NCBI GenBank assembly: GCA_023666965.1
Contig: JAMPAZ010000001.1
Location: 946,376 to 1,010,375 of the forward strand
DNA from: Muribaculum sp.
GTDB taxonomy: Bacteria; Bacteroidota; Bacteroidia; Bacteroidales; Muribaculaceae
Direction: 5' to 3'
DNA: 64,000 nucleotides
Below are positions 26,916-36,938 of the stretch, one piece after another. The notes under the pieces were generated by a model. It saw only the letters and a program-made list of their open reading frames with translations. It ran no database searches and was not told where the DNA came from. The stretch's first letter is position 1; every line of letters starts with the position of its first letter. A program made the position numbers and the translations under genes.

Positions 26916-27989
26916 TTATATGCGGCGCGAACATGGATTGGCGGGAGTGCTCAGAGTAAGTTCGCCGCATAGTGCACGCTCCATCTCGGCACGCACTTGT
27001 TCCGGAGTCAGGCCGCGACCGAATAAATACATTAATTTGGTAATTGCGGCTTCCGAAGTCATGTCGTTGCCTGACGTAGTGCCGGCACCCGACAGCCTGT
27101 CGCCGCTGACATACCGCTTAGGATGCACTCCGCCGTTGACGCACTGTGTGACGTTTACGATTACTATCCCACGGTCGACTGCTTTTTTTACGGCACGGAT
27201 AAACCATGGATATGTCGGGGCATTACCCGTACCGAATGTGCGGAGGACGATGCCTTTAATGCCGGGGGTATTCAGCAGGTGCTCGAAGATGCTCTCTGTG
27301 ATGCCGGGATGAAGTTCGAGAAACATGACGTTGGTGTCCATTGAATAGTGCACTTTAAGCTGTTTCTTGAATTTCCGGCGCATCAATGCTTCCTGGTTGA
27401 AATGGATGCCGAGTCCGATTTTTGCCAACGGAGGATAGTTGTTGCTCTTAAACGCATTGAAGTTGTCGGCGCTCATCTTTGTCGAGCGGTTGCCTCGCCA
27501 AAGATAATTCTCAAACAGGATGGCTATCTCCTGAACCATCGGTTCGCCCTTGGCATCGGTGGCCGCCGCTATCTGCAATGCTGTAATGAGGTTTTCCTCT
27601 CCGTCGGTCCGCACTTCGCCAATGGGTAACTGCGAGCCTGTTATGATGACCGGCTTGCTTAAGTTTTCGAGCATGAACGAAAGGGCCGATGCCGTATAGG
27701 CCATCGTGTCTGTGCCGTGAAGCACTACGAATCCGTCAAAATTGTCGTAGTTCTCTTCGATGGCGCGCGACATCTGCACCCAGCACTCAGGATTCATGTC
27801 GGATGAATCCAGTGGCGGGTCAAACTGAATATTTTCGATTACATAATCGAGCATCTTTATTTTGGGCACATTGTCGATGAGGTGTGTAAAGTCAAACGGC
27901 TCAAGCGCTTTTGTCTTTACGTTCTCAATCATGCCGATTGTGCCGCCGGTATATATAATCAATATTCTTGGTTTGCGTTCGTGCTTCAT
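26916..27989 (-). CDS. ansA: Type I L-asparaginase
   Basis: This cytoplasmic enzyme hydrolyses L-asparagine to aspartate and ammonia. The start is set at the ATG at 27,989 (MKHERKPRILIIYTGGTIGM), giving 357 residues; an upstream in-frame TTG at 28,022 is less plausible. The two catalytic threonine motifs are visible: IIYTGGTIGM near the N-terminus and VVLHGTDTMAYTASAL. No signal peptide is seen, which fits the type I enzyme. It follows metG by 33 bases and is probably cotranscribed with it. Confidence 0.93.
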   Translation of the reverse strand: MKHERKPRILIIYTGGTIGMIENVKTKALEPFDFTHLIDNVPKIKMLDYVIENIQFDPPLDSSDMNPECWVQMSRAIEENYDNFDGFVVLHGTDTMAYTASALSFMLENLSKPVIITGSQLPIGEVRTDGEENLITALQIAAATDAKGEPMVQEIAILFENYLWRGNRSTKMSADNFNAFKSNNYPPLAKIGLGIHFNQEALMRRKFKKQLKVHYSMDTNVMFLELHPGITESIFEHLLNTPGIKGIVLRTFGTGNAPTYPWFIRAVKKAVDRGIVIVNVTQCVNGGVHPKRYVSGDRLSGAGTTSGNDMTSEAAITKLMYLFGRGLTPEQVRAEMERALCGELTLSTPANPCSRRI

Positions 27990-28022
27990 GGAGAGCTGCG
28001 TCTTTTGAATTGGCAATGTCAA

Positions 28023-30065
28023 TTATTTTACCTGTACGCCGGGTTTAACCGGTGCCGAGGGGCCGATTACGACGAGGCTGCCGTCGGGTTGCTCAGCCGA
28101 AAGAATCATGCCCTGCGACACTATTCCACGAAGTTTTCGCGGAGGTAGGTTCGCAATGAAGCACACTTGCTTTCCGACAAGGTCTTCGGGTTTGTAGTAG
28201 CGGGCTATTCCTGATACGATTGTCCGTTTTTCGAGACCGTCGTCGATGAGGAACTTTAACAACTTGTCGGCTTTCGGGACTTTCTCACATTCTACAACTG
28301 TGCCTACACGGAGATCGGCTTTCATAAATGTGTCAAAGTCTACGTCCGGAGCCTGCGGAGCCGGCGACCAACTGTCGACGAGGTTTTGTTGCTTAGTGTC
28401 TTCAAGCCGCTTGATTTGAGCCTCGATGGCGGAGTCTTCAATCTTCTCAAAAAGCAGTTCCGGTTGCAGGAGTTCGCGTCCGGAAGGTATTATTTCCGAC
28501 GAACCGAGCATATCCCAGTTTATGTCAAACATACCGAGCATTTTGCAGAGCTTTTTGCTCATAAAAGGCATGAATGGCTCTGCCGCTATGGCTATGTTGG
28601 CGCAGATTTGCATTGCGGTGTTTAGAATCGCGGCTGTTCGTTCCATGTCGGTCTTAGCCACTTTCCATGGCTCGGTCTCTTGTAGATATTTGTTGCCTAA
28701 CCGTGCATAATTCATCATCTCTTTGAGTGCATCGCGGAAGTGGAACGTGTCGAGATTACGTGTGAGTTCCTCCTTAATTGACTTGAGGTCCGCGAGGGCC
28801 TCTTTGTCGAGGTCTGTCAGCTTATCCGCCCCGGGAACCACTCCGTTGAAATATTTGTGGGTGAGCACGACGGCGCGGTTTACAAAGTTGCCGAGTATGG
28901 CCACGAGTTCGCTGTTGTTGCGTGCTTGGAAATCTCTCCAAGTAAAGTCGTTGTCTTTAGTTTCTGGAGCGTTTGCCGTCAATACGTAGCGTAGCACGTC
29001 TTGTTTACCCGGAAAATCTCTTAGATATTCGTGAAGCCACACGGCCCAATTGCGTGAAGTGGATATTTTGTCGCCTTCGAGGTTTAGAAACTCATTTGCC
29101 GGTACGTTTTCAGGAAGCTGGAAGCCGTCGCCGTATGCCATAAGCATGGCCGGGAACACGATGCAGTGGAACACGATGTTGTCCTTGCCGATAAAGTTGA
29201 TGATGCGGGTCTGCGGATCCTTCCAGTACTTTTCCCATGTCTGAGGCAAAATCTCCTTTGTGTTTGAGATGTATCCTATTGGGGCATCAAACCAGACGTA
29301 CAGAACTTTCCCTTCTGCGCCTTCGACGGGGACGGGAATACCCCAGTCAAGGTCGCGGCTTACGGCGCGGGGTTTAAGCCCCATGTCGAGCCAGGATTTG
29401 CATTGTCCGTATACGTTGGTTTTCCATTCGCGGTGACCGTCAAGTATCCATTGGCGGAGAGCCGGTTCCCACTTATCAAGGGGCAGGTACCAGTGCTTGG
29501 TCTCGCGCATTACGGGTGTGCTTCCGGTGATTGCGCTTTTAGGGTCGATAAGCTCTTCCGGACTGAGCGATGTGCCGCATGCTTCACACTGGTCACCGTA
29601 GGCGCGTTCGTTGCCGCAATGAGGGCATTTGCCGGTTACATAGCGGTCGGCCAGGAATTGTCCGGCCTCCTCGTCGTAAAGTTGCATCGAACTTTGTTCG
29701 ATAAATTCACCCTTATCGTAGAGGCGTCTGAAAAATTCACTCGCTGTCGCGGCATGTGTCGACGATGTTGTCCTGGAATACACGTCGAATGATATTCCAA
29801 GTTCTTCAAATGAATCTTTGATAATTTTATGGTAGCGGTCGACGATGTCCTGGGGAGTGACACCCTCTTTTCTTGCTTTAATGGTGATGGGCACTCCATG
29901 CTCGTCGCTTCCGCCCACCATTATCACATCTTCGCCTTTGAGGCGCATATAACGTGCATAAATGTCGGCAGGAACATATACTCCGGCGAGGTGTCCGATG
30001 TGGACAGGGCCGTTGGCGTATGGAAGCGCTGTGGTGATTAAAGTGCGTTTAAATTCTTTGTCCAT
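28023..30065 (-). CDS. metG: Methionine--tRNA ligase
   Basis: This enzyme charges initiator and elongator tRNA-Met. From the ATG at 30,065 it has 680 residues; nine additional in-frame codons upstream lack support. It shows the class I HIGH motif in [14 protein letters not shown], the zinc knuckle [18 protein letters not shown], the KMSKS variant KISTS and a C-terminal EMAP-II-like tRNA-binding domain ([20 protein letters not shown]), which promotes dimerisation. A promoter lies just upstream at 30,090-30,120. Confidence 0.97.
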   Translation of the reverse strand: MDKEFKRTLITTALPYANGPVHIGHLAGVYVPADIYARYMRLKGEDVIMVGGSDEHGVPITIKARKEGVTPQDIVDRYHKIIKDSFEELGISFDVYSRTTSSTHAATASEFFRRLYDKGEFIEQSSMQLYDEEAGQFLADRYVTGKCPHCGNERAYGDQCEACGTSLSPEELIDPKSAITGSTPVMRETKHWYLPLDKWEPALRQWILDGHREWKTNVYGQCKSWLDMGLKPRAVSRDLDWGIPVPVEGAEGKVLYVWFDAPIGYISNTKEILPQTWEKYWKDPQTRIINFIGKDNIVFHCIVFPAMLMAYGDGFQLPENVPANEFLNLEGDKISTSRNWAVWLHEYLRDFPGKQDVLRYVLTANAPETKDNDFTWRDFQARNNSELVAILGNFVNRAVVLTHKYFNGVVPGADKLTDLDKEALADLKSIKEELTRNLDTFHFRDALKEMMNYARLGNKYLQETEPWKVAKTDMERTAAILNTAMQICANIAIAAEPFMPFMSKKLCKMLGMFDINWDMLGSSEIIPSGRELLQPELLFEKIEDSAIEAQIKRLEDTKQQNLVDSWSPAPQAPDVDFDTFMKADLRVGTVVECEKVPKADKLLKFLIDDGLEKRTIVSGIARYYKPEDLVGKQVCFIANLPPRKLRGIVSQGMILSAEQPDGSLVVIGPSAPVKPGVQVK

Positions 30066-30089
30066 TATATAAACTTTTATTTCAAGTTG

Positions 30090-30120
30090 CAAAATTAGCG
30101 TTTATATGTGAAAAATGAAA
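30090..30120 (-). promoter_or_regulatory. promoter of metG-ansA
   Basis: Minus-strand TAATTTTG (30,097-30,090) is an exact TAnnTTTG box; 19 bases upstream is TTTC (30,120-30,117) in place of TTTG. The predicted leader is about 20 bases and agrees with the chosen metG start. Confidence 0.65.
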
Positions 30121-30151
30121 TACCAATCGGCTCAATTTCAGTCAAGGGCAT

Positions 30152-30188
30152 GAAAAATGCGCGGAGCCGTCAAATCGGTCCCGCGCAT
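30152..30188 (-). terminator. intrinsic terminator after glgB
   Basis: Arms ATGCGCGG (30,157-30,164) and CCGCGCAT (30,181-30,188) pair perfectly with an inner CCG/CGG stem, and the minus strand continues with a run of five T. It lies 20 bases after the glgB stop. Confidence 0.88.
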
Positions 30189-30208
30189 GAATATATTCGG
30201 AATGTTAG

Positions 30209-32236
30209 TTATTCGGGGATTATTGCTGACTTATGTACTGCTCGTAGCACTTGACAAGTTCGTGCCGGAAGATACAGTTTGAGCCATCCCTTATGGTCAT
30301 CGGCATATAGCGGGTCGTGGATGGTAAGGTGATGTTTGGAGTCGTCGACATTGTCAAACCCTCCATACTTCTTGTCGTCGCTCGACAATACCACTTCGTA
30401 TTCGCCCTCGGGAGCCAAAAATCCGTAGCCTTCATAAGACTTGAACGGTGCCCAATTGAACACGAATATCAGGTCGCCTCGCATGAATGCAAGAACTTGG
30501 TCGTCATCCTTGTCCCAGAGTTTTTCAATCGGCAAGGCTTGGAAATTGTAGACATCGCTGACAAGTTCGATCATGGCATTGTCGAAAGCGTTAAGTTCGC
30601 CGTATCTAAGCTCTTCGCGATCAACAAGATCCCACTGGCGCCGTGCGTATTTGTAGCTCCATCCATTGCCTTCTCTCGGAAAGTCGATCCATTCCGGATG
30701 CCCGAATTCATTCCCCATGAAGTTGAGGTAGCCGCCGTTTATGGTAGCCAAAGTGACGAGTCTGATCATTTTGTGCATGGCTATGCCGCGGTTGACGGCC
30801 GCGTTGTCGTCGCCCTTCATCATGTGCCAATACATCTGGTCGTCGATCAAGCGGAAAATGACGGTTTTGTCGCCGACAAGTGCTTGGTCATGGCTTTCTA
30901 CGTAGCTTATGGTCTTTTCGTCGGCGCGACGGTTGGTCAGCTCCCAATATATCGATGTCGGGTGCCAATCCTCATCCTTCTTCTCTTTCAACATTTTAAT
31001 CCAATAATCGGGTATACCCATAGCCATGCGGTAGTCAAACCCTATTCCTCCCCCTTTTATCGGATAGGCGAGACCGGGCATTCCGCTCATCTCTTCGGCG
31101 ATGGTGATGGCTCGCGGGTTGACTTGATGGATTAGTTTGTTGGCGAGAGTCAGATAAGTGATGGCGTTCGTGTCCTGGCCTCCGTCATAATAGTCGGCGT
31201 ATGAGCCGAATGCCTGGCCGAGTCCGTGGTTGTAATACAGCATTGAGGTTACGCCGTCGAACCGGAATCCGTCGAAGTGGAACTCTTCAAGCCAGTATTT
31301 GCAATTTGACAGGAGGAAATGAAGCACTTGATTCTTTCCGTAATCAAAGCAGAGCGAATCCCATGCCGAATGTTCGCGGCGGCCGTCGCCGTAGAAATAT
31401 AGGTCGTAGCTTCCGTCCAGGCGTCCCAGCCCTTCCACTTCGTTCTTCACGGCATGAGAATGCACGATGTCCATTATTACAGCTATTCCGGCCTCGTGGG
31501 CGGCATCAATCAAGGCTTTGAGCTCCTCCGGGGTTCCGAAGCGGCTTGACGGAGCGTAAAAGTTGGAGACGTGGTAGCCAAACGAGCCGTAGTAAGGATG
31601 TTCTTGAATCGCCATTATCTGGATGGCGTTGTAGCCGTCGGCTTTCACGCGGGGCAAAACATTCTCGCGGAACTCATTGTAGGTGCCGACGCCTTCTTTT
31701 TCCTGGGCCATGCCTATGTGGCATTCGTATATGAGAAGCGGCTTCGTGTCAGGGACGAACTTCTTGACATTCCACTTATAAGGCTTCTCCGGACACCATA
31801 CTTGTGCCGAAAAAATCTTGGATTCTTCGTCCTGCACCACTCTGTTGGCGTAAGCGGGAATCCGTTCTCCGCAACCACCGTCCCAGCAGACAATCATTTT
31901 GTACAGTTGACCGTTGTGAAGTGCATTTTCAGGAAGTTTGATTTCCCAAACACCGTTGTCTTTTCTCTTCAGGGCATACTTGCGAAGTTCTTTCCACTTG
32001 GAAAAGTCACCGATAAGGGTTATGCTCGTGGCATTAGGCGCCCATTCGCGGAAAACCCATCCGGTGTCGGTGCGGTGAAGGCCGAAGTAATTGTAAGCGT
32101 TGGCAAAAGCTTTAAGGGAGCCGTCTGCGGCTGTCAATTCCTTCTCTTTGTTGACTGCATCCTGATGGCGGCCTTCGATGGCGGCCGAGTAAGGCTCGAG
32201 CCAGGGGTCGTTTTTTAAAATGGATAATTTTGCCAT
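30209..32236 (-). CDS. glgB: 1,4-alpha-glucan branching enzyme
   Basis: This GH13 enzyme makes alpha-1,6 branches in glycogen. It has 675 residues with an N-terminal CBM48 domain (TDTGWVFREWAPNATSITLIGDF). The barrel motifs are MDIVHSHAVKNEVEGL, the nucleophile in FHFDGFRFDGVTSMLYYNHG, the acid/base in IAEEMSGMPG and YVESHDQALVGDK. The C-terminal all-beta domain ends in CQVLRAV. It resembles the eukaryote-like short form common in Bacteroidales. A -7 element lies 52 bases upstream. Confidence 0.96.
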   Translation of the reverse strand: MAKLSILKNDPWLEPYSAAIEGRHQDAVNKEKELTAADGSLKAFANAYNYFGLHRTDTGWVFREWAPNATSITLIGDFSKWKELRKYALKRKDNGVWEIKLPENALHNGQLYKMIVCWDGGCGERIPAYANRVVQDEESKIFSAQVWCPEKPYKWNVKKFVPDTKPLLIYECHIGMAQEKEGVGTYNEFRENVLPRVKADGYNAIQIMAIQEHPYYGSFGYHVSNFYAPSSRFGTPEELKALIDAAHEAGIAVIMDIVHSHAVKNEVEGLGRLDGSYDLYFYGDGRREHSAWDSLCFDYGKNQVLHFLLSNCKYWLEEFHFDGFRFDGVTSMLYYNHGLGQAFGSYADYYDGGQDTNAITYLTLANKLIHQVNPRAITIAEEMSGMPGLAYPIKGGGIGFDYRMAMGIPDYWIKMLKEKKDEDWHPTSIYWELTNRRADEKTISYVESHDQALVGDKTVIFRLIDDQMYWHMMKGDDNAAVNRGIAMHKMIRLVTLATINGGYLNFMGNEFGHPEWIDFPREGNGWSYKYARRQWDLVDREELRYGELNAFDNAMIELVSDVYNFQALPIEKLWDKDDDQVLAFMRGDLIFVFNWAPFKSYEGYGFLAPEGEYEVVLSSDDKKYGGFDNVDDSKHHLTIHDPLYADDHKGWLKLYLPARTCQVLRAVHKSAIIPE

Positions 32237-32287
32237 TGTTTATGGGTAGTATTTAGTCTGAACTTTGGTTGATGATTATTAATTTCA

Positions 32288-32295
32288 CAAATCTA
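32288..32295 (-). promoter_or_regulatory. -7 element of glgB
   Basis: Minus-strand TAGATTTG (32,295-32,288) matches TAnnTTTG 52 bases before the glgB start. No TTTG sits at the standard distance, so the -33 part is weak. Confidence 0.45.
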
Positions 32296-32433
32296 ACAAA
32301 TATCTTTGAAATATAGATTAAGACAAAGCGAATATTTACATATAAAGAAATAAAATTCCGGCATTTTTCGGAACCTACCCAACAATGTCATCAGAATGTC
32401 AGCTTAAAAGTCTACTTTTTTCTCCCTCAACGC

Positions 32434-32465
32434 CTTGTCTCGCTCAAATAAAATTCCTAATTTTG
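32434..32465 (+). promoter_or_regulatory. promoter of the defence island
   Basis: CTTG (32,434-32,437), a 20-base spacer and TAATTTTG (32,458-32,465) form a near-consensus Bacteroidales promoter. It would start transcription close to 32,470, about 20 bases before the HTH gene, and probably serves all four island genes. Confidence 0.65.
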
Positions 32466-32489
32466 TAAATAACATCAAGAAATCGTCCT

Positions 32490-32717
32490 ATGTCAACAGA
32501 AACTGTAGATACAGAAAGAGAGCGCATCAATCGGCTAAAAGTAGTTTTAGCTGAAGAGAAACGTAAAGGTAAATGGATAGCTGAACAATTAGGTAAGAAC
32601 GAAACGACCGTCTCGCAATGGTGCTCTAATACAGTCCAGACCTTTTTTGAAATACTCGTCAAAATAGCATCGATTATTAATGTTGGCTCACGCACATTAA
32701 TACATGCATATAACTGA
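32490..32717 (+). CDS. small XRE-type helix-turn-helix regulator
   Basis: This 75-residue protein is built around an HTH: INRLKVVLAEEKRKGKWIAE, then QLGKNETTVSQWCSN, with the recognition helix at about residues 36-47, and a C-terminal IASIINVGSRTLIH helix. Similar short XRE proteins often precede N6-methylase genes in Bacteroidota. It lies 5 bases before the large restriction-modification gene and downstream of a single promoter, so it could act as a controller of that system; this role is inferred from position. Confidence 0.78.
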   Translation: MSTETVDTERERINRLKVVLAEEKRKGKWIAEQLGKNETTVSQWCSNTVQTFFEILVKIASIINVGSRTLIHAYN

Positions 32718-32722
32718 CTACC

Positions 32723-35143
32723 ATGGCTAATGAACGTATAACAGAGGATATAGTGCGTAGTCATTTTAAGGATGACGCATTATTTAGATCAATAAAATGG
32801 GAAGAACAAAAATCTTCTATTAAACGTGTACAGGATCTACTAAAAGGTGAATCCAAAGGAAAAGGATCTGGTAACGGATTCCCCGAATTTATACTTTCGT
32901 TTCCGACAAATAGCAGTTATATCATTGTTATTGAATGCAAAGCAAAATTATCCGATCATGAAAGCAAGAGTCGAGATAATGCCGTTAGATATGCTGTAGA
33001 TGGCGTTCTTCATTATGCTCGTGCCCTTGCTAAAGAATATAATGTAATAGCAATTGCTGTTAGCGGTCAAAATAAGACAGAACTTAAAGTAGGTCATTTT
33101 TATTTTAAGAAAGGGGCGGCAGAATATTCTGAGATAGAAGATAAAAGCTTGCTTGCTATAGATGACTATATGCAGGTGTTTGCAGACCAATTTTTCATCA
33201 GTGATTTCTACACAAGAGATATCGCTTACAAGGCTCAATATCTTAATGAAGAATTTAATAATTATACGATTCCTGAGTATAAACGGTGTACAATGATTAG
33301 TGCTATGCTATTAGCATTAATTAATCCCAAATTCCGGGAAGGATATGAATTTGAGGATACTGCAATTTCTTTAGGTCAATCTCTTTTAGCAGCAATTGAT
33401 TCTGTTTTTGATGCTGAAGTTGATATGGTTCGTAATAAAACTGTGCTCATGAGAGAATTTGAATCAATCCTAAACGAGCCCATTTTTACCCAGAAACATA
33501 TTAAAAATAAACGAATAAAAAAGGAAGAGTACTCTCTGGCAGTTCTTAAAGAGATTATCACATATTTACACAAATATGTATACCCTCTCATTAGTCATTC
33601 CAATATTGGATATGATGTACTTGGACGTTTCTATATTGAATTTATACGGTATGCCGCAAGTGAGCAAAAATCCGGATTAGTTCTTACCCCTTCTCACATA
33701 ACAGAATTATTTTGTGATTTTGGTGATATTAATATTCACGACGTTGTTTATGATCCGTGCTGCGGAACTGGAGGGTTTCTTGTTGCTGCAATGCAGCGAC
33801 TGTTCAAGTTGGCAGGTAATAATACAAAATTAAGAGAACATATTCGCAAGTATCAGCTATGTGGGTGTGAGATTCGGTCTGATATTTTTTCATATGCATG
33901 TTCAAGTATGCGTTTTAGAGGAGATGGCAAGTCAAATATTTACAATGGTAGCTGCTTTAACTATGCACGTAGTATTGCAGAGAACCACAAGCCAACAATT
34001 TCATTCCTAAATCCGCCATATGATGTTGGTACCGCTGGTCAGTTAGAATTCATTGAACATTCTCTAAGTGTTATTAATCCAAATGCTCATGGTCGCGTTG
34101 TAGCGATTGTACAAATGAGTTGTGCTACGAAAAATGAATATGATCTCATTGCCATAAAAGAGCGGCTTCTTTCAAAGCACCACTTAAAAGCAGTTATTTC
34201 AATGCCTGATGACCTTTTTTACCCGGTTGGTGTTGTGACGTGTATCATGGTTTTTGAAGCAAACAAACCAAATATTGGACGTAAGACTTGGTTTGGTTTT
34301 TTTAAGAATGATGGATTCTTAAAACGAAAACATATTGGCAGAATTGATTTGAGACATCAATATAGCGCACTGAAAGAACGGCTACTATCTGCTTATAGGA
34401 ATCTTGATGAAATTCCCGGGCTTTCTGTAAGAAAAGAAATTATTGGTACAGATGAATGGTGTGCAGAAGCATATATGGAAACAGACTATTCAACCTTAAG
34501 GGCAGAAAATTTCGATGCAAAAATTCGTTCATATTGTGCATATAAAATAACTAGCCAGCTTCCTATATCAAATTGTGATTTGTCGCCCATTATTAAGGAT
34601 AACGCCATATCTATTGATACATCAAAATGGAAATACTTTCGATTTGATGAGATATTTCAGATAAAAAAAGGATTTTATAATAAAAAACCTGATCATGTGC
34701 CCAATGGCAGTATTCCATTTATTGGAGCAACAGATACTAATAATGGAATCACATCTTTATGCGATGAAGAAACGATTGAATCGACGTCAAAAACTGGTGA
34801 TGATAAAAATGTACCCATTGTTCATAAGATATTTAAACCCAATAGTATTACGGTTTCAAATAATGGCTCGATAGGTTTTGCATTTTATCAGCCAATTCCA
34901 TATACTTGTACCCATGATGTAAATCCCCTATATCTAAAAAATCATAAATTAAACCCTTATATTGCAATGTTCTTATGTGCTGTTATTGAACTAGATAAAT
35001 ACAGATGGACGTATGGTAGAAAATGGCGTCCAGCTCGTATGCCGGATTCTCTAATCAAACTCCCAATTACAGATAATAATACGCCTGATTGGGAATATAT
35101 GGAATTATTTATAAAAACCAGACCCTATAGTAAGTTGCTTTAA
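32723..35143 (+). CDS. single-chain restriction-modification protein (nuclease + N6-adenine methylase + specificity domain)
   Basis: This 806-residue protein seems to hold all parts of a restriction-modification enzyme. The N-terminal region has a PD-(D/E)xK-like nuclease signature, with GFPEF at 52-56 and IECK at 70-73, where Glu replaces the usual Asp. A helical region follows, then an N6-methyltransferase with motif I DPCCGTGGF (344-352) and catalytic NPPY (430-433). From about residue 635 the sequence resembles one target-recognition half of a type I S subunit (WKYFRFDEIFQIKKG, NSITVSNNGSIGFAF, RMPDSLIKLPI). That layout fits type IIG/ISP-like enzymes. The DNA is AT-rich compared with neighbours, indicating transfer. 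Nuclease activity is inferred. Confidence 0.85.
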   Translation: MANERITEDIVRSHFKDDALFRSIKWEEQKSSIKRVQDLLKGESKGKGSGNGFPEFILSFPTNSSYIIVIECKAKLSDHESKSRDNAVRYAVDGVLHYARALAKEYNVIAIAVSGQNKTELKVGHFYFKKGAAEYSEIEDKSLLAIDDYMQVFADQFFISDFYTRDIAYKAQYLNEEFNNYTIPEYKRCTMISAMLLALINPKFREGYEFEDTAISLGQSLLAAIDSVFDAEVDMVRNKTVLMREFESILNEPIFTQKHIKNKRIKKEEYSLAVLKEIITYLHKYVYPLISHSNIGYDVLGRFYIEFIRYAASEQKSGLVLTPSHITELFCDFGDINIHDVVYDPCCGTGGFLVAAMQRLFKLAGNNTKLREHIRKYQLCGCEIRSDIFSYACSSMRFRGDGKSNIYNGSCFNYARSIAENHKPTISFLNPPYDVGTAGQLEFIEHSLSVINPNAHGRVVAIVQMSCATKNEYDLIAIKERLLSKHHLKAVISMPDDLFYPVGVVTCIMVFEANKPNIGRKTWFGFFKNDGFLKRKHIGRIDLRHQYSALKERLLSAYRNLDEIPGLSVRKEIIGTDEWCAEAYMETDYSTLRAENFDAKIRSYCAYKITSQLPISNCDLSPIIKDNAISIDTSKWKYFRFDEIFQIKKGFYNKKPDHVPNGSIPFIGATDTNNGITSLCDEETIESTSKTGDDKNVPIVHKIFKPNSITVSNNGSIGFAFYQPIPYTCTHDVNPLYLKNHKLNPYIAMFLCAVIELDKYRWTYGRKWRPARMPDSLIKLPITDNNTPDWEYMELFIKTRPYSKLL

Positions 35144-35162
35144 TTTATTTTAATACTTTGAT

Positions 35163-36311
35163 ATGAATGTGAGTTCAATTAAACAATATAGTACGGACTG
35201 CGAAGATGCTCAGTTTGCTGAGAATCAACAAATTATCGAATCGGAAACTGATATTGAGCAAAGTCCTACTTCCGAAGAAAAGCGCGAATTATTAAAGAAA
35301 ACCAAGATAGTTAAACAAACGTGGTCTATTCAGGAGATTTACCAAAAAATTAAGTCTCTGCGATTGAAATTGTCTCCTGATTATCAGCGGAATGAAATCT
35401 GGCAGAACGATAAAAATACTGCATTTATTGAATCTCTCTATATGGGTATAATTGTTCCTCCAATATATGTTGTGGAGATACCAGGAGCAGATATATTAGA
35501 AGACAGCACATATGAGGTTGTTGATGGAAAGCAAAGATTAACGGCAATTAATAAATTCTTAACAAACCAATATCAACTTACGAAAAAGGCACTAGAATAT
35601 TATAAAGATTGGTTTGGCGGTAAAACATATTTGGAGATTAGAGATAATCATCCTGATATGACTTCTGAAATGCTGTCCTCTGTTTTGGACATATATGTAA
35701 TTACGGCTAATTCTCCTGAGTTTACTAAATACGATATTTTTTCAAGACTAAATAAAGGTGCTGAAAAACTTAAAGTAAATGAAATAAGAAAAGCGATTTA
35801 TCGCTCTGAGTTATTGCTAATAATTGACAAATTCGTTGATTCATATACTCATTCCGAGAATAAAGAACGTAAAGAAGAATACGAACGTGTTTTTACTGCT
35901 AATGACATAAAGAGATACGATGATTATGGGAGATTCTATTCTAGCATCGCTTTCTGTGTTCAATCCGACTTAGAGGAGTGCATAGTAAAGAATTATAATT
36001 CTCGTCCTCGAGATATGATCAATATTGTTCTTCAAGATGCTCAGAATAACACTTTAGGGCTGTCAGAATCCCAGGTAACGCGTATTCTTAATATGACGTT
36101 CAAACTTAAGAAGGATTTTCTAAAAGTCGAGGGTATCGACTATATCATTAATTCGTGTATCCCGTTTTATGAGCAAGAGGAACTTGTATTGGATAAAATG
36201 GAAGCGATAATTGAGGATGCAGTAATAATTAGTTCCCTTAAAAAATCGCCAGCGACTACTAGTAATGTAAATCTGAGACTATCCAGGATTAAAGCAATTT
36301 TATCTGAATAA
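35163..36311 (+). CDS. DUF262 (ParB/Srx-like) protein of the defence island
   Basis: This 382-residue protein has a polar N-terminus and a DUF262 domain from about residue 52. It shows LSPDYQRNEIWQ (70-81), the conserved DGKQRL (121-126) and a later SRLNKGAEKLKVNEIR segment. DUF262 is the ParB-like nuclease or NTPase fold found in GmrSD-type modified-DNA restriction and several other phage-defence systems. The DUF1524 HNH half of GmrSD is not present here. It starts 19 bases after the restriction-modification gene, and its stop overlaps the start of the HEPN gene by one base. It probably works with that partner. Confidence 0.82.
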   Translation: MNVSSIKQYSTDCEDAQFAENQQIIESETDIEQSPTSEEKRELLKKTKIVKQTWSIQEIYQKIKSLRLKLSPDYQRNEIWQNDKNTAFIESLYMGIIVPPIYVVEIPGADILEDSTYEVVDGKQRLTAINKFLTNQYQLTKKALEYYKDWFGGKTYLEIRDNHPDMTSEMLSSVLDIYVITANSPEFTKYDIFSRLNKGAEKLKVNEIRKAIYRSELLLIIDKFVDSYTHSENKERKEEYERVFTANDIKRYDDYGRFYSSIAFCVQSDLEECIVKNYNSRPRDMINIVLQDAQNNTLGLSESQVTRILNMTFKLKKDFLKVEGIDYIINSCIPFYEQEELVLDKMEAIIEDAVIISSLKKSPATTSNVNLRLSRIKAILSE

Positions 36312-36910
36312 TGGATGCAAAAGAGCACATATTATTGCAATTCAAATCGGTTTTAATGGTTCAATTTATATCCAATTTTGCTAAATTGGAGAAAGTAATC
36401 ATCCAATTATTCCAAGACCACATATACAAAATAGAACATCGGCATAAAAGCAAGCTCTATTTTATGTATGGGTGTACTGTCGGGAATGAGATTTTTTACG
36501 ATATTGAGCGTGAATGTTTATCGTTAGCTACAGTCAGAAAATATGATGATAACGAAATGTTTAAATCGTTGAAATTAAATAAAATCATAAAGTTTGATAA
36601 AAAAGAACACGTTGTAGATACATTCAATAGCAATATTGAATCCGTACAGAAAAAGAACTTAGTATTCCCTTTTCATGATTGCATATTGAAATTGATATCT
36701 ATGCGAAACAAGTTGGCTCATGAATTAGATAAAATCAATTACAGGGAATCAGATATTATAGAAACGCTTTCCATTGAAACACTTAAACGCTTTCCATTTG
36801 GATGGTCTGACGGTTGGGATTTTGAAATATTTGACAATGATTGTATTTTGCTATATAGCAATTTAATTTACCTTGATATAGCATTGACATCCGTAACCGC
36901 TAAAGCATAA
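36311..36910 (+). CDS. HEPN-domain protein coupled to the DUF262 gene
   Basis: This is a 199-residue, mostly helical protein. The segment MRNKLAHELD contains the R-x4-H motif (Arg132, His137) typical of HEPN ribonucleases, and the layout resembles the MAE_28990/MAE_18760 HEPN-like family often found next to DUF262 genes. The ATG shares one base with the DUF262 stop (TAATG), implying coupled translation. If active, it would cleave RNA and cause dormancy or abortive infection. It could instead be an inactive binding partner. It is the last gene of the AT-rich island. Confidence 0.72.
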   Translation: MDAKEHILLQFKSVLMVQFISNFAKLEKVIIQLFQDHIYKIEHRHKSKLYFMYGCTVGNEIFYDIERECLSLATVRKYDDNEMFKSLKLNKIIKFDKKEHVVDTFNSNIESVQKKNLVFPFHDCILKLISMRNKLAHELDKINYRESDIIETLSIETLKRFPFGWSDGWDFEIFDNDCILLYSNLIYLDIALTSVTAKA

Positions 36911-36938
36911 TTTAGATGTAGTGTTTGTCGCAGATAAG

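Noticed and set aside
30317-31135. 272-codon open frame on the plus strand
   Set aside because: Antisense to glgB, whose catalytic motifs are intact; composition is not protein-like.
32723-36910. A classical type I restriction-modification operon
   Set aside because: No separate HsdR motor, HsdM or two-domain HsdS gene is present; all parts visible are in one chain.
35163-36910. A GmrSD type IV restriction system
   Set aside because: DUF262 is present, but the DUF1524 HNH nuclease half was not found in the DUF262 protein or its neighbour.
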